From assembly GCF_900142735.1 (NCBI RefSeq), contig NZ_FRBY01000004.1, positions 310,001 through 374,000 of the forward strand: 64,000 nucleotides of DNA, in the 5' to 3' direction. Position 1 is the stretch's first letter, and every line of letters starts with the position of its first letter. The translations under genes were made by a program, and so were the position numbers. The DNA is from Flavobacterium saccharophilum (GTDB lineage Bacteria > Bacteroidota > Bacteroidia > Flavobacteriales > Flavobacteriaceae). Below the pieces are notes generated by a model. It made no database searches, was not told the DNA's origin, and saw nothing but the letters and a program-made list of their open reading frames with translations. Of the stretch, positions 46,380 through 55,900 are shown piece by piece.

Positions 46380-46512
46380 AAGTTTCAAGTTTCAGGTTTC
46401 AAGTTTCAAGTTACCGCAAAGAACCTGAAACCTGAAACCCAAACCTGAAAAAAAAGAAAATTAATTAAAAAAGCTTAGAACCTTAGAATCTTAGCAACTT
46501 AGAACCTTAGAA
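46380..46512. repeat. Short simple repeats before the GH2 gene
   Basis: GTTTCAAGTTTCAGGTTTCA words are followed by an inverse set, AACCTGAAACCTGAAACC, and then by CTTAGAACCTTAGAATCTTA. The first two can fold on each other. Similar words occur in other gaps of this window. Confidence 0.6.
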
Positions 46513-46516
46513 AAAA

Positions 46517-48940
46517 ATGTTTACAAAAAAGAGCTTATTACCTGTTTTACTCTTTTCGTGCGTCTCGGCATTCAGCCAGATTTCGTTTGGAGATTCGAAT
46601 AAAATTAATGACAACTGGAAGTTTAATCTTCAGGATATTTCAGATGCAAAAAATACCACTTTTGACGACAGCAAATGGCAGTCGGTAAATGTACCGCACG
46701 ACTGGAGTGTAAAAGGGCAGTTAAGTCCAACGCTGGCAAGTTGTACAGGTTATTTACCGGGTGGAATTGCCTGGTATAGAAAATCAATTAATATTCCGCA
46801 GAGCAAATCAGGCGAAAAAGTGTATTTGTATTTTGAAGGTGTTTACAACAGAAGTGAAGTTTTTATCAACGGACATTCTTTAGGAAAACGTCCAAACGGA
46901 TATATTTCGTTCGCTTATGATGCAACTCAATTCGTAAAATACGGCGGAGAAAATACAATTTCAGTTCGTGTGGATCACAGTCAAAGTGCCGACTCAAGAT
47001 GGTATACCGGTTCAGGAATTTACAGAAATGTTTGGGTAGTCTATGCAAATCCGGTTCATATTGCACAATGGGGTGTTTATGCGTATCCTGAAGTGAAAAA
47101 AGGAAACGGAACTTTAAATGTTGAGGTAGATGTTGAGAACGGATCTTCTGCAAAATCAACTTTAACTGTTATTAACGAATTAATTTCAAAAGACGGAAAA
47201 TCAGTAGCCAAAGCAACAGCTAAAATTGATGTCGCAGCGAACAAAAGCGGAAAAGTTTCAGCTAAAATGAATGTGAAAAATCCTCAATTATGGGATTTAG
47301 ACCATCCAAATTTATATCAGCTTAAAACAACGGTTTTTAAAGACGGAAAACAAATAGATCAAACGGTTACCAAAACAGGTTTCAGAACTTTCACTTTCGA
47401 TCCAAATAATGGTTTTGCATTAAACGGAACATGGATGAAAATGAAAGGTGTTTGTCTACACCACGATGCAGGAGTTTTAGGTTCGGCAGTACCCCGCGAA
47501 GTTTGGGAAACCAGATTAAAAACATTAAAAGAAATTGGTGTAAATGCCATTCGTACAAGTCATAATCCGCAAGCGCCAGTTTTTTATGAATTGTGTGATG
47601 AATTAGGGATTTTAGTATTGAACGAAGCTTATGACGAATGGGAATTCCCAAAACGTAAATGGTTAGAAGGCTGGAATTACGGAACTCCGGGATTCGAAGG
47701 TTCGTTTGATATTTTTGCAGATTATGGAGAAAAAGATTTAGAAGATTTTGTGCGTCGTGACAGAAACCATCTTTCCGTTTTTGCATGGAGTATTGGTAAT
47801 GAAGTAGATTATCCAAATGATCCTTATTCTCATCCAGTTTTAGATAAAGGAAAAGATGGTTTTGGGCAAGCTGCTTACGGAGGTTATAAAAAAGATGCTC
47901 CAGATGCAATGCGTCTTGGAGTAATTGCAAAACGTTTGGTTGCAGCGGTAAAAAAATATGATAAATCCCGTCCAACAACTGCAGGTTTAGCAGGTGTTGC
48001 AATGTCTAATGAAACAGAATATCCGGGAGCTTTAGATATTACAGGATATAACTATACAGAAAGCAAATATAAATCAGATCATGAAAAATACCCAAACAGA
48101 GTAATTTTTGGTAGCGAAAATGTTCACGATATGGAACCTTGGCTTGCGGTAAAAAACAACAAGCATATTTTTGGACAATTTCTTTGGACAGGTATTGATT
48201 ATCTAGGAGAATCAGGAAGATGGCCTTCAAGAGGATTTTATTCTGGATTAGTTGATTTTGCAGGAGTTATCAAACCAAGGGGGTATTTCCGTCAGTCATT
48301 ATGGTCAGATAAACCAATGGCGTATATAGGAACTTATCCTTTAAAAGATACTAAAGACGTTTCTAAAGATGCATGGGCGATTTGGAATTACGCTCAAGGT
48401 GAAAAAATTCGTGTTGTGTGTTATACAAATGCTGCAAAAGCACGTTTAGAATTAAACGGAAAAGTGGTTGGTGAAGCAAAAGCTTATGACGAAAAAACAG
48501 GAATTATTTATTGGGATATTCCATTTGCTTCAGGAAAATTAGAAGCAATTGGCTTAGATAAAAATGATAAAGAAGTAAGCAGATTTGCTATCACTTCAAC
48601 ACAACAGCCAGTTGAATTGACTATTGCAGACACTAATATCACAATTGCAAAAGAAAAAGGTGTAGCTAAAATAATGGTTCAGGTTAAAGATCAAAACGGA
48701 CTTCCAGTAATGCTTTCTGATAATGAAGTTACGTGTACAATTACTGGTCCGGGAACTTTATTAGGACTTGAAGCGGGAAATAACAGCGACATGACAGATT
48801 ATACAGATAATGTTCAGCGCGTATTCCACGGGCATATCGCCGCTTATGTGCAGGCAACAGGAGAATCGTCTCAGCCAATTAAAGTTACATTTACAAGTCA
48901 ATGGTTAAAACCAGTTGAGGTTACTGTGAATGTGAAGTAA
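46517..48940 (+). CDS. GH2 family glycosidase (beta-galactosidase-like)
   Basis: 807 residues with a signal peptide ending AFSQ. The layout is sugar-binding jelly roll (about 25-180, with the GSGIYRNVWV signature), Ig-like domain, TIM barrel from about 290, and C-terminal beta domains including a DUF4982-like segment and a final Ig-like module. Acid/base E429 lies in SIGNEVDYP and nucleophile E534 in FGSENVH. The TSHNPQAPVFYELCDELG stretch is typical of GH2. Beta-galactosidase is the best guess given the GH27/GH30 setting; beta-glucuronidase is less likely. Confidence 0.9.
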   Translation: MFTKKSLLPVLLFSCVSAFSQISFGDSNKINDNWKFNLQDISDAKNTTFDDSKWQSVNVPHDWSVKGQLSPTLASCTGYLPGGIAWYRKSINIPQSKSGEKVYLYFEGVYNRSEVFINGHSLGKRPNGYISFAYDATQFVKYGGENTISVRVDHSQSADSRWYTGSGIYRNVWVVYANPVHIAQWGVYAYPEVKKGNGTLNVEVDVENGSSAKSTLTVINELISKDGKSVAKATAKIDVAANKSGKVSAKMNVKNPQLWDLDHPNLYQLKTTVFKDGKQIDQTVTKTGFRTFTFDPNNGFALNGTWMKMKGVCLHHDAGVLGSAVPREVWETRLKTLKEIGVNAIRTSHNPQAPVFYELCDELGILVLNEAYDEWEFPKRKWLEGWNYGTPGFEGSFDIFADYGEKDLEDFVRRDRNHLSVFAWSIGNEVDYPNDPYSHPVLDKGKDGFGQAAYGGYKKDAPDAMRLGVIAKRLVAAVKKYDKSRPTTAGLAGVAMSNETEYPGALDITGYNYTESKYKSDHEKYPNRVIFGSENVHDMEPWLAVKNNKHIFGQFLWTGIDYLGESGRWPSRGFYSGLVDFAGVIKPRGYFRQSLWSDKPMAYIGTYPLKDTKDVSKDAWAIWNYAQGEKIRVVCYTNAAKARLELNGKVVGEAKAYDEKTGIIYWDIPFASGKLEAIGLDKNDKEVSRFAITSTQQPVELTIADTNITIAKEKGVAKIMVQVKDQNGLPVMLSDNEVTCTITGPGTLLGLEAGNNSDMTDYTDNVQRVFHGHIAAYVQATGESSQPIKVTFTSQWLKPVEVTVNVK

Positions 48941-48985
48941 GAAGTAAGATGTTAGAAGAAAGAAGTAAGATCTAATTAGTTTGAA

Positions 48986-50088
48986 GTTCCAGCGGAATGA
49001 CATGTTTATAGAAAAAAAAATTAGGCGAAAGAACCCCATCGGGGTGAAATCTGAATTGCGTTTACATATCGCTCCGCTGGAGCTTTATCCCGTAACTGGT
49101 TATTATTGGCTATAAATATGTTGCTCCGCTGGAGCTTAATTAGAAATGCAGATTAAATCATTTAGAATCAGTTAATCTGTGGCTGAAAAAGACAAAGTGC
49201 GTCGTTAAAGAGAGTTAGTTCCAGCGGAACGACATGTTTATAGAAAAATAAAAATCTATGCGAAAGAGCCCCATCGGGGTGAAACCTAAATAGTGTTTTT
49301 ACATATCGCTCCTCCGGAGCTTTATACGAACCGGTTATTGTTTTCTATAAATATATCGCTCCTCCGGAGCTTAATTAGAAGTGCAGATTAAATCATTTAG
49401 AATCAGTTAATCTGTGGCTGAAAAAGACAAAGTGCGTCGTTAAAGAGATTTAGTTCCAGGGGATCGACATGTTTATAGAAAAATAAAAATCTATGCGAAA
49501 GAGCCCCATCGGGGTGAAACCTAAATAGTGTTTTTACATATCGCTCCTCCGGAGCTTTATACGAACCGCTAATTATTTTTTATAAATATGTTGCTCCTCC
49601 GGAGCTTAATTAGAAGTGCAGATTAAATCATTTAGAATCAGTTAATCTGTGGCTAAAAAAGACAAAGTGCGTCGTTAAAGAGAGTTAGTTCCAGCGGAAC
49701 GACATGTTTATAGAAAAATTAGAAATCTATACGAAAGAACCCCATCGGGGTGAAATCTTGAGATCGTTTTTACATATCGCTCCTCCGGAGCTTTATACGA
49801 ACCGGTTATTGTTTTCTATAAATATATCGCTCCTCCGGAGCTTAATTAGAAATGCAGATTAAACCATTTTAATCAGTTAATCTGTGGCTGAAAAAGACAA
49901 AGTGCGTCGTTAAAGAGAGTTAGTTCCAGCGGAACAACATGTTTATAGAAAAATAGAAATCTATGCAAAAGAACCCCATCGGGGTGAAACCTAAATAGTA
50001 TTTTTACATATCGCTCCGCCGGAGCTTGATCCCGTAATCGGTTATTATTCGCTATAAACATGTTGCTCCGGTGGAGCTGATCGAAATT
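48986..50088. repeat. Tandem array of ~4.7 units of ~235 bp with conserved hairpins
   Basis: Unit starts at 48986, 49218, 49453, 49688 and 49923 give periods of 232, 235, 235 and 235 bases; the last unit is cut at about 165. Each full unit holds GTTCC-AGC-GGAAC, CCCC-ATC-GGGG, two GCTCC-NNN-GGAGC hairpins and an AGATTAA...TTAATCT dyad. Stems are kept while the triloop of the GCTCC hairpin changes (GCT, TCC, GCC, GGT). No ORF keeps codon structure across units, so it is non-coding. A related single copy lies at 61398-61562. Confidence 0.92.
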
Positions 50089-50117
50089 GAAAATATTAGT
50101 TAGTTTTTTTAAATGGT

Positions 50118-50159
50118 CAATTAACCTGTCAGCGTTTTGGTTAGCCGACAGGTTAATTG
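50118..50159. terminator. Inverted repeat before the GH27 gene
   Basis: 13-bp perfect stem CAATTAACCTGTC / GACAGGTTAATTG with a 16-nt loop, and no long T run after it. It shares the CCTGTC core with the palindrome at 19059, so it may be a repeat element and not a terminator. Confidence 0.5.
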
Positions 50160-50220
50160 TATTTACTGACGAAAAGTTTATTATATTTGAAGTGTAGTAT
50201 TAACACTTATTAAAATTAAA

Positions 50221-51591
50221 ATGAAAAAAAAATATATAGTTCCGTTTATTTTGGGGTTGGTTTTCGTATCCATTTCTTCGAATGCCCAAACAAAAGTTTT
50301 TAAAAAAGAAGAGTTCAAACAATGGGCACAAACACCACCGATGGGTTGGAATAGTTGGGATTGCTACGGACCAACAGTAGAAGAACACGAAGTAAAAGCC
50401 AATGCCGATTATATGGCAAAAAACCTGAAAAAATTCGGTTGGGAATATATTGTTGTCGACATCAGATGGTTTGTAGAAAATGATAAAGCAGGAGGGTATA
50501 ATCAAACAGATCCACGATATGTAATCGATCAATACGGAAGATATTTGCCAGCCGTAAATCGTTTTCCTTCAGCAAAAGACGAACAAGGTTTCAAACCTTT
50601 AGCAGATTATATCCATAAGCAAGGATTAAAATTCGGAATCCATATTATGCGCGGAATTCCGAAAAAAGCGGTGGAAGATAAAATGCCAATCAAAGGCGCA
50701 AACGGAATCACGGCAGATCAAATTTATACGACCGCACTGCAATGCGAGTGGCTAAAAGACAATTATACAATTTTGGCAGACAAACCGGGAGCACAGGAAT
50801 ATTACGATTCTATATTTGAGCTTTATGCAAGTTGGGGCGTTGATTTTATCAAAATAGATGATTTATCAAGACCGTATCACGAAGGCGAAATCAACTTAAT
50901 TAGAAACGCGATCGATAAATGCGGACGCAAAATCGTCTTAAGTACTTCACCAGGAGAAACGCCTATAACGGCGGCACCACACGTAAAAGAGCATGCCAAT
51001 ATGTGGCGCATGGTTGATGATGTTTGGGATACCTGGCCTCATATTACCCATTTAATGAAGGTAAGCGAACAATGGTATCCGCATATCGCTCCGGGAACAT
51101 GGCCAGACTGCGATATGATTCCGTTAGGACGTATTTCTGTTAGGGGAGAACGTGGCGAAGACCGAATGACACGCTTAACAAAAGACGAACAGTATACGTT
51201 AATTACGTTCTTTAATATTTTTAAATCTCCTTTGTTTTTTGGTGGAGATTTGCCAAGCAACGATGCTTTTACCTTATCCTTATTAACCAATAATGATGTT
51301 GTAAAAATGCACAATGAAAGTACGGATGTAAAACAGCTTTTTCAGAAAGACGGAAAAATTGCCGTGACTTCAAAGAATCCTAAAGACGGAAGTGTCTATC
51401 TGGCGTTGATTAATATTTCAGATACAGCTTCAGAAAATATTTCGGTGAATCTTTCTGATTTGGGAATTTATGGAAATACAGCTGTTTTAAATATGTGGAC
51501 CGGTGAGAAATCAAAAGTTTCTTCTGCAGCTATTTCCGCAGAATTAAAACCTCATAGCTCCGTTCTGTATCAATTAAAAGGTAAAAAATAA
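50221..51591 (+). CDS. GH27 alpha-galactosidase / beta-L-arabinopyranosidase-like enzyme
   Basis: 456 residues, signal peptide ending SNAQ. The N-terminal TPPMGWNSWDCYG is the GH27 hallmark. Nucleophile D213 lies in DFIKIDD and acid/base D267 in WRMVDDVWDTW, aligned with the WRNFADIDDSW of human alpha-galactosidase A. A C-terminal beta-sandwich begins near 370. GH27 includes both alpha-galactosidases and beta-L-arabinopyranosidases; the second would suit an arabinogalactan. Its TAA overlaps the start of the next gene by one base. Confidence 0.92.
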   Translation: MKKKYIVPFILGLVFVSISSNAQTKVFKKEEFKQWAQTPPMGWNSWDCYGPTVEEHEVKANADYMAKNLKKFGWEYIVVDIRWFVENDKAGGYNQTDPRYVIDQYGRYLPAVNRFPSAKDEQGFKPLADYIHKQGLKFGIHIMRGIPKKAVEDKMPIKGANGITADQIYTTALQCEWLKDNYTILADKPGAQEYYDSIFELYASWGVDFIKIDDLSRPYHEGEINLIRNAIDKCGRKIVLSTSPGETPITAAPHVKEHANMWRMVDDVWDTWPHITHLMKVSEQWYPHIAPGTWPDCDMIPLGRISVRGERGEDRMTRLTKDEQYTLITFFNIFKSPLFFGGDLPSNDAFTLSLLTNNDVVKMHNESTDVKQLFQKDGKIAVTSKNPKDGSVYLALINISDTASENISVNLSDLGIYGNTAVLNMWTGEKSKVSSAAISAELKPHSSVLYQLKGKK

Positions 51592-53528
51592 TGAAGAAAA
51601 TACATTTTAGCCTTGTATTATTTTTAAGCATTTTTAATTTTTTACAAGCTCAAAATAACAAGGAAAAGGGAATTCCGCCTGTAATTGCAGAAAAGGATTT
51701 AACGGCTTATTTGTTTGTTTACTTCACCGGAAATTCGGTTAAAGAAGAAGCTGTGAGATATGCCATAAGCGCTGATGGTTATCATTATTATCATTTAAAT
51801 AATAACAAACCAGTTATTGATAGCAAAGCCATCAGTTCAACTGGAGGTGTTCGTGATCCGCATATTTTGCGTGGTGACGATGGTAAAACTTTCTATATGG
51901 TCTTGACAGATATGACGTCTTCAAAAGGCTGGGACAGCAATCGTGCAATGGTTTTGCTAAAAAGTACTGATTTAGTTAATTGGAAAAGCAGCAGTGTAAA
52001 TATTCAAACTACTTTTCCCGGAAACGAAAACTTAAAAAGAGTTTGGGCACCGCAAACCATTTACGACGCAAAAGCAGGAAAGTATTTGATTTACTTTAGT
52101 TTGCAATATGCGGGAGGTCCGGATAAAATTTATTACGCTTATGCCAATAAAGATTTTACCGGTTTAGAAAGTGCTCCAAAATTGTTATTTGTTCCAAAAT
52201 CAGAAAGAGCTTGTATTGACGGAGACATTATTGAAAAAGACGGAGTTTATCACCTTTTCTATAAAACAGAAACAGAAAAAGCCGGAATAAAAGTAGCCAC
52301 AACAACCGATTTAACTTCCGGAAAATGGACAGAAAATGATAATTATCTGCAACAGACGAAAGACGGAGTTGAAGGTTCGAGTGTTTTCAAATTAAATAAT
52401 TCGGATGATTATATCTTGATGTATGATGTTTATACCAAAGGAAGATATCAGTTTACAAAAAGTAAAGACTTAGAGAATTTTATCGTAATTGATAATGATA
52501 TTTCAATGGATTTTAATCCGCGTCACGGAACCATTTTGCCTATTACAAGATCTGAGTTGAAAAGACTGACTGCAAAATGGGGAACTCCGGCAAAATTTCC
52601 AAAAATAAATAATAATCCGGTTTTAGAAGGATATTACGCTGATCCTGAAATTTTATATTCAAACAAAACAAAAAAATACTACATCTATCCAACAAGCGAT
52701 GGTTTTGATGGCTGGTCAGGAAATTATTTCAAGACTTTCTCTTCAGATAATTTGACGGACTGGAAAGACGAAGGAATTATAGTTGATCTTAGAAAAGATG
52801 TAAGCTGGGCGAACAGAAATGCCTGGGCGCCTTGTATTGTAGAGAAAAAAATCAAAAGGAAGTACAAGTATTTTTATTACTTCACGGCTGCTCAAAAAAT
52901 TGGGGTAGCATCATCAGACAATCCAAACGGACCTTTTACAGACAGTGGAAAAGCGTTGGTAAGCACAAGACCAGCAGAAGTAAAAGGAGGCCAGGAAATT
53001 GATCCCGATGTTTTTACAGATCCTAAAACAGGAAAAAGCTATTTGTATTGGGGGAATGGTTATATGGCTGTAGCCGAATTAAATGCCGACATGATTTCGG
53101 TAAAAGAGGGAAGCACCAAAATAATTAAGGTTGATAACACTTTTAGAGAAGGGACATATGTTATTCACAGAAAAGGAATCTATTATTTTTTATGGAGTGA
53201 AGACGACACCAGAAGTCCAAATTATAAAGTAAGATACGGAACATCAAAATCGCCTTTGGGGCCAATTGAAATTCCTAAAAACAATATTGTAATTCAGGGA
53301 ATTTCAGATCAGGGAATTTATGCAACGGGACATAATTCGGTTTTACAAATTCCGAATAAAGATGAATGGTATATTACTTACCATCGTTTCTCTTATCCAA
53401 CCGGAATAAAAATGGGAGACGCTGGCGGTTTTCATCGTGAAGTCTGTATCGATAAATTAGAGTTCAATGCCGATGGAAGCATTAAACAGGTAACTCCAAC
53501 ACATACCGGGATAAATGCAATAAAATAA
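51591..53528 (+). CDS. Double-domain GH43 protein
   Basis: 645 residues with a signal peptide ending LQAQ. Two complete GH43-type propellers lie in one chain. The first (about 30-325) has D89 in VRDPHIL, an acidic D in CIDGDI and E261 in GVEGSSV. The second (about 338-640) has D351 in YADPEIL, D in EIDPDVF and E520 in FREGTYV. Both keep a plausible catalytic triad. Actions on arabinofuranose or galactose side chains are possible; which domain does what cannot be told. It starts on the GH27 stop codon and ends before a strong terminator. Confidence 0.9.
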   Translation: MKKIHFSLVLFLSIFNFLQAQNNKEKGIPPVIAEKDLTAYLFVYFTGNSVKEEAVRYAISADGYHYYHLNNNKPVIDSKAISSTGGVRDPHILRGDDGKTFYMVLTDMTSSKGWDSNRAMVLLKSTDLVNWKSSSVNIQTTFPGNENLKRVWAPQTIYDAKAGKYLIYFSLQYAGGPDKIYYAYANKDFTGLESAPKLLFVPKSERACIDGDIIEKDGVYHLFYKTETEKAGIKVATTTDLTSGKWTENDNYLQQTKDGVEGSSVFKLNNSDDYILMYDVYTKGRYQFTKSKDLENFIVIDNDISMDFNPRHGTILPITRSELKRLTAKWGTPAKFPKINNNPVLEGYYADPEILYSNKTKKYYIYPTSDGFDGWSGNYFKTFSSDNLTDWKDEGIIVDLRKDVSWANRNAWAPCIVEKKIKRKYKYFYYFTAAQKIGVASSDNPNGPFTDSGKALVSTRPAEVKGGQEIDPDVFTDPKTGKSYLYWGNGYMAVAELNADMISVKEGSTKIIKVDNTFREGTYVIHRKGIYYFLWSEDDTRSPNYKVRYGTSKSPLGPIEIPKNNIVIQGISDQGIYATGHNSVLQIPNKDEWYITYHRFSYPTGIKMGDAGGFHREVCIDKLEFNADGSIKQVTPTHTGINAIK

Positions 53529-53553
53529 TTTTATAAGAGTTTTAGATAAAAAT

Positions 53554-53589
53554 AAAAAGGCTGTTTCGATTTAAGAAACAGCCTTTTTT
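53554..53589. terminator. Terminator ending the second PUL
   Basis: 14-bp perfect stem AAAAAGGCTGTTTC / GAAACAGCCTTTTT with a 7-nt loop and T tail, between the convergent GH43 and YegP-like genes. Confidence 0.95.
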
Positions 53590-53609
53590 ATATATGATAA
53601 AACAGTTTT

Positions 53610-53942
53610 TTAAGCCGTTTGATCGTCTGTAGTTGCGTCCGGGGCATTTGTTTTTACTGATTCAACTCCGTTATCTCTGGCAGCTGTACTTTCATACATT
53701 TCGCTTGCACCAATAATTTGACCATTACTGGCTTTTAAATTGAAATATGGTTTTCCGTTGCTTGATTCTTTTTTGTCAAATTTGCTGTCGTCTTGCGAAT
53801 TGGTTTTTACTGATTCGATTCCGTTAAGGCAAGCCGCTTTTGTAGTATAGCCTTCGCTAGTTAAAATTGTTTGTCCATTTCCTGCTTTTAAATTGAATTG
53901 GAATTCGCCGTTGGCTCTTTTAGTAATTACAAATTTTCCCAT
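53610..53942 (-). CDS. YegP-like protein with two DUF1508 repeats
   Basis: 110 residues made of two ~48-residue repeats, each with F-x-F/Y-N-L-K-A-x-N-G-Q-x-I-x-x-S-E-x-Y and ending G-V/I-E-S-V-K-T-N. This is the duplicated DUF1508 (YegP) fold. The role is unknown; these small proteins are often stress-linked. It is a single gene, convergent with the PUL. Confidence 0.9.
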   Translation of the reverse strand: MGKFVITKRANGEFQFNLKAGNGQTILTSEGYTTKAACLNGIESVKTNSQDDSKFDKKESSNGKPYFNLKASNGQIIGASEMYESTAARDNGVESVKTNAPDATTDDQTA

Positions 53943-54148
53943 ATTATTTATTTTTAAGTTAGGTATTAAATAAACTTTGCTTTAATAAAAATACAAAACT
54001 TGATCATATAAATTATTTTTTCAGGAAAATAAAATTGAATATTAGGGTATTGCATATTACAGAAACGTCAGAAAGCACATTTCGAAAAAAAACTTTTTTT
54101 GAGTTACTACTTTTAATCATTTAAATCTTCATCAAAAAAATAATTATC

Positions 54149-54156
54149 TACTTTTG
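54149..54156 (+). promoter_or_regulatory. -7-like element before the xdhC-family gene
   Basis: TACTTTTG matches TAnnTTTG and lies 18 bases before the ATG at 54175. A clear TTTG at the right -33 distance was not found, so it is only a candidate. Confidence 0.4.
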
Positions 54157-54174
54157 TTAGTAACCGTTATTACT

Positions 54175-55296
54175 ATGAAGGAAATTAATGAAATTCTAAA
54201 AGCCTATTCAGAAGCAAAAAAAGCTGGAAAAAAGACTGCTTTGGCCACTGTCGTAAAAGTCGAAGGATCGTCTTACCGTCAGCCTGGCGCTCGCATGTTG
54301 GTTACTGAAGATGGAAATCTGACTGGTGCCATAAGCGGTGGCTGTTTAGAAGGCGATGCTTTACGAAAAGCGTTACTGGCGATCCATCAGCAGCAAAATA
54401 AATTAATTACTTATAATACCACTAGTGAAAATGATAGCGAGGTTGGGTTACAATTAGGCTGCAACGGAATCGTTCATATTCTTTTTGAATATATTAATGC
54501 GGAGATGATTAATAACCCGATACAGCTTTTACAGCAATTAGAAACAGAGCGGAAACCCGCAATAATTGAAACTATTTTTTCTCTTAAACGAAATGCACCA
54601 CAAACAGGTACCGTTTTATTTTACAGACAGGATTCGGATATTTTGCATAATAATGATATCGCCATAAATAGTATTCCAGATGTAAAAAAGGCACTTGAAA
54701 CTAAAACGACCCTCATAAAAAAAATGCAGGATGATAATGAAAATGAAGCTCTGATTGAATGTATCGAACCAGTTATTGCGCTTGTAGTTGCCGGTGCAGG
54801 AAATGATGTCCAGCCACTGGTAAATATGGCCTCTTTGTTAGGTTGGGAAGTAACTATTGGTGATGGCAGAGCGACGCATGCTACTACAAAACGTTTTCCT
54901 GAAGCCAGACAAACAGTTGTTGTAAAGTCAGAAGAATTTCTTGATACTATTGAGATCGATGATCAGACTTATTTTGTTTTAATGACGCATGATTACAAAT
55001 ATGATTTAGCGATCTTAAAATTACTTTTAAAAAGAGATTGTAAATACATTGGAATTCTGGGACCAAAATCAAAGTTAAACCGAATGCTGGATGATTTACA
55101 CGCTGAAGGAATAAGTTTGACAGAAGAACAATTGGATCGAATTTACGGGCCAATCGGACTTGATATTGGAGCAGAAACTTCAGAAGAAATTGCGCTATCT
55201 ATCATTTCGGAAATTAAAGCAGTTATGAGCGGAAGAACAGGAACTTCTCTAAAATATAAAACACACAAAATACACGATTCAAAAGTAGTAATCTAA
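54175..55296 (+). CDS. XdhC/PaoD-family molybdenum cofactor insertion protein
   Basis: 373 residues from ATG 54175; an upstream TTG at 54154 would add seven residues but lies inside the TACTTTTG promoter-like element. The N-terminal XdhC/CoxI domain has VKVEGSSYRQPGARM and GAISGGCLEGD, with the conserved cysteine. A C-terminal Rossmann domain has VVAGAGNDVQPL, GDGRATHA and YIGILGPKSK. Such chaperones bind and load the sulfurated Mo cofactor into xanthine-dehydrogenase-type enzymes. The three subunit genes lie 2-6 kb downstream. PaoD is the equivalent in the PaoABC system. Confidence 0.92.
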   Translation: MKEINEILKAYSEAKKAGKKTALATVVKVEGSSYRQPGARMLVTEDGNLTGAISGGCLEGDALRKALLAIHQQQNKLITYNTTSENDSEVGLQLGCNGIVHILFEYINAEMINNPIQLLQQLETERKPAIIETIFSLKRNAPQTGTVLFYRQDSDILHNNDIAINSIPDVKKALETKTTLIKKMQDDNENEALIECIEPVIALVVAGAGNDVQPLVNMASLLGWEVTIGDGRATHATTKRFPEARQTVVVKSEEFLDTIEIDDQTYFVLMTHDYKYDLAILKLLLKRDCKYIGILGPKSKLNRMLDDLHAEGISLTEEQLDRIYGPIGLDIGAETSEEIALSIISEIKAVMSGRTGTSLKYKTHKIHDSKVVI

Positions 55297-55307
55297 ATTA
55301 AAAGGTG

Positions 55308-55895
55308 ATGACGGGCATTATAATTTTAGCGGCAGGAAACTCTTCAAGATTAGGACAACCAAAACAATTATTAGGATACAAAGATTCTACTCTTTTAAAA
55401 AATACAATTGCAGAAGCTTTTTTAGTACCAGATGTTGTTATCATAGTCGTAACTGGTTCAAATAATCAATTGATAGAAGAAGAACTGGATCCCTCAAGAA
55501 TAAAAATATGTTTTAATCCGGATTGGGAATCGGGAATGTCATCTTCAATCGTAAACGGTCTCAGTGCATTATTGTGCTTGTATCCGGATTGTGAAAATTG
55601 CATTTTTGCCGTATGTGATCAACCTTATGTTTCCAGTTTGGTTTTTGAGAATTTAATTCAGGAACATTCCAAAACAGGCAAAGGAATTACGGCCTCCGCC
55701 TATTCCGGAACATTAGGAACGCCAGTGCTTTTTAATAAAAAATACTTTAGTGAATTAGCAGCCTTGCAAGGACAGGAGGGAGCCAAAAAAATCATTAATC
55801 GATTTTTAGAGGATACAGCTTCAATTTCATTTGAAAAAGGCAATATTGATATTGATACAGAAGAGGATTATAATAAGCTTATTTCTGAATTGTAG
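55308..55895 (+). CDS. mocA: Molybdenum cofactor cytidylyltransferase-like NTP transferase
   Basis: 195 residues from ATG 55308; a GTG at 55305 could also serve. The nucleotide-binding signature LAAGNSSRLGQPKQLL is at the N terminus, and FAVCDQPYVSS is the metal-binding D-Q-P segment of MocA proteins. It would turn Mo-molybdopterin into the cytosine dinucleotide form that PaoC-type enzymes need. It starts 11 bases after the XdhC-family gene, so the two are one operon. Confidence 0.88.
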   Translation: MTGIIILAAGNSSRLGQPKQLLGYKDSTLLKNTIAEAFLVPDVVIIVVTGSNNQLIEEELDPSRIKICFNPDWESGMSSSIVNGLSALLCLYPDCENCIFAVCDQPYVSSLVFENLIQEHSKTGKGITASAYSGTLGTPVLFNKKYFSELAALQGQEGAKKIINRFLEDTASISFEKGNIDIDTEEDYNKLISEL

Positions 55896-55900
55896 GGTTT

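Noticed and set aside
47391..48002. 203-codon open frame opposite the GH2 gene
   Set aside because: It is antisense to a well-supported GH2 TIM barrel and has unnatural composition (rich in L, H and Q), as expected for a shadow frame.
49873..50061. Small protein gene on the minus strand inside the tandem array
   Set aside because: The frame falls within the hairpin repeat, is not kept in the other units, and the translated sequence looks like nothing known.
48986..50088. CRISPR array
   Set aside because: The whole 235-base unit repeats, with no short constant repeat separated by unique spacers, and no cas gene is nearby.
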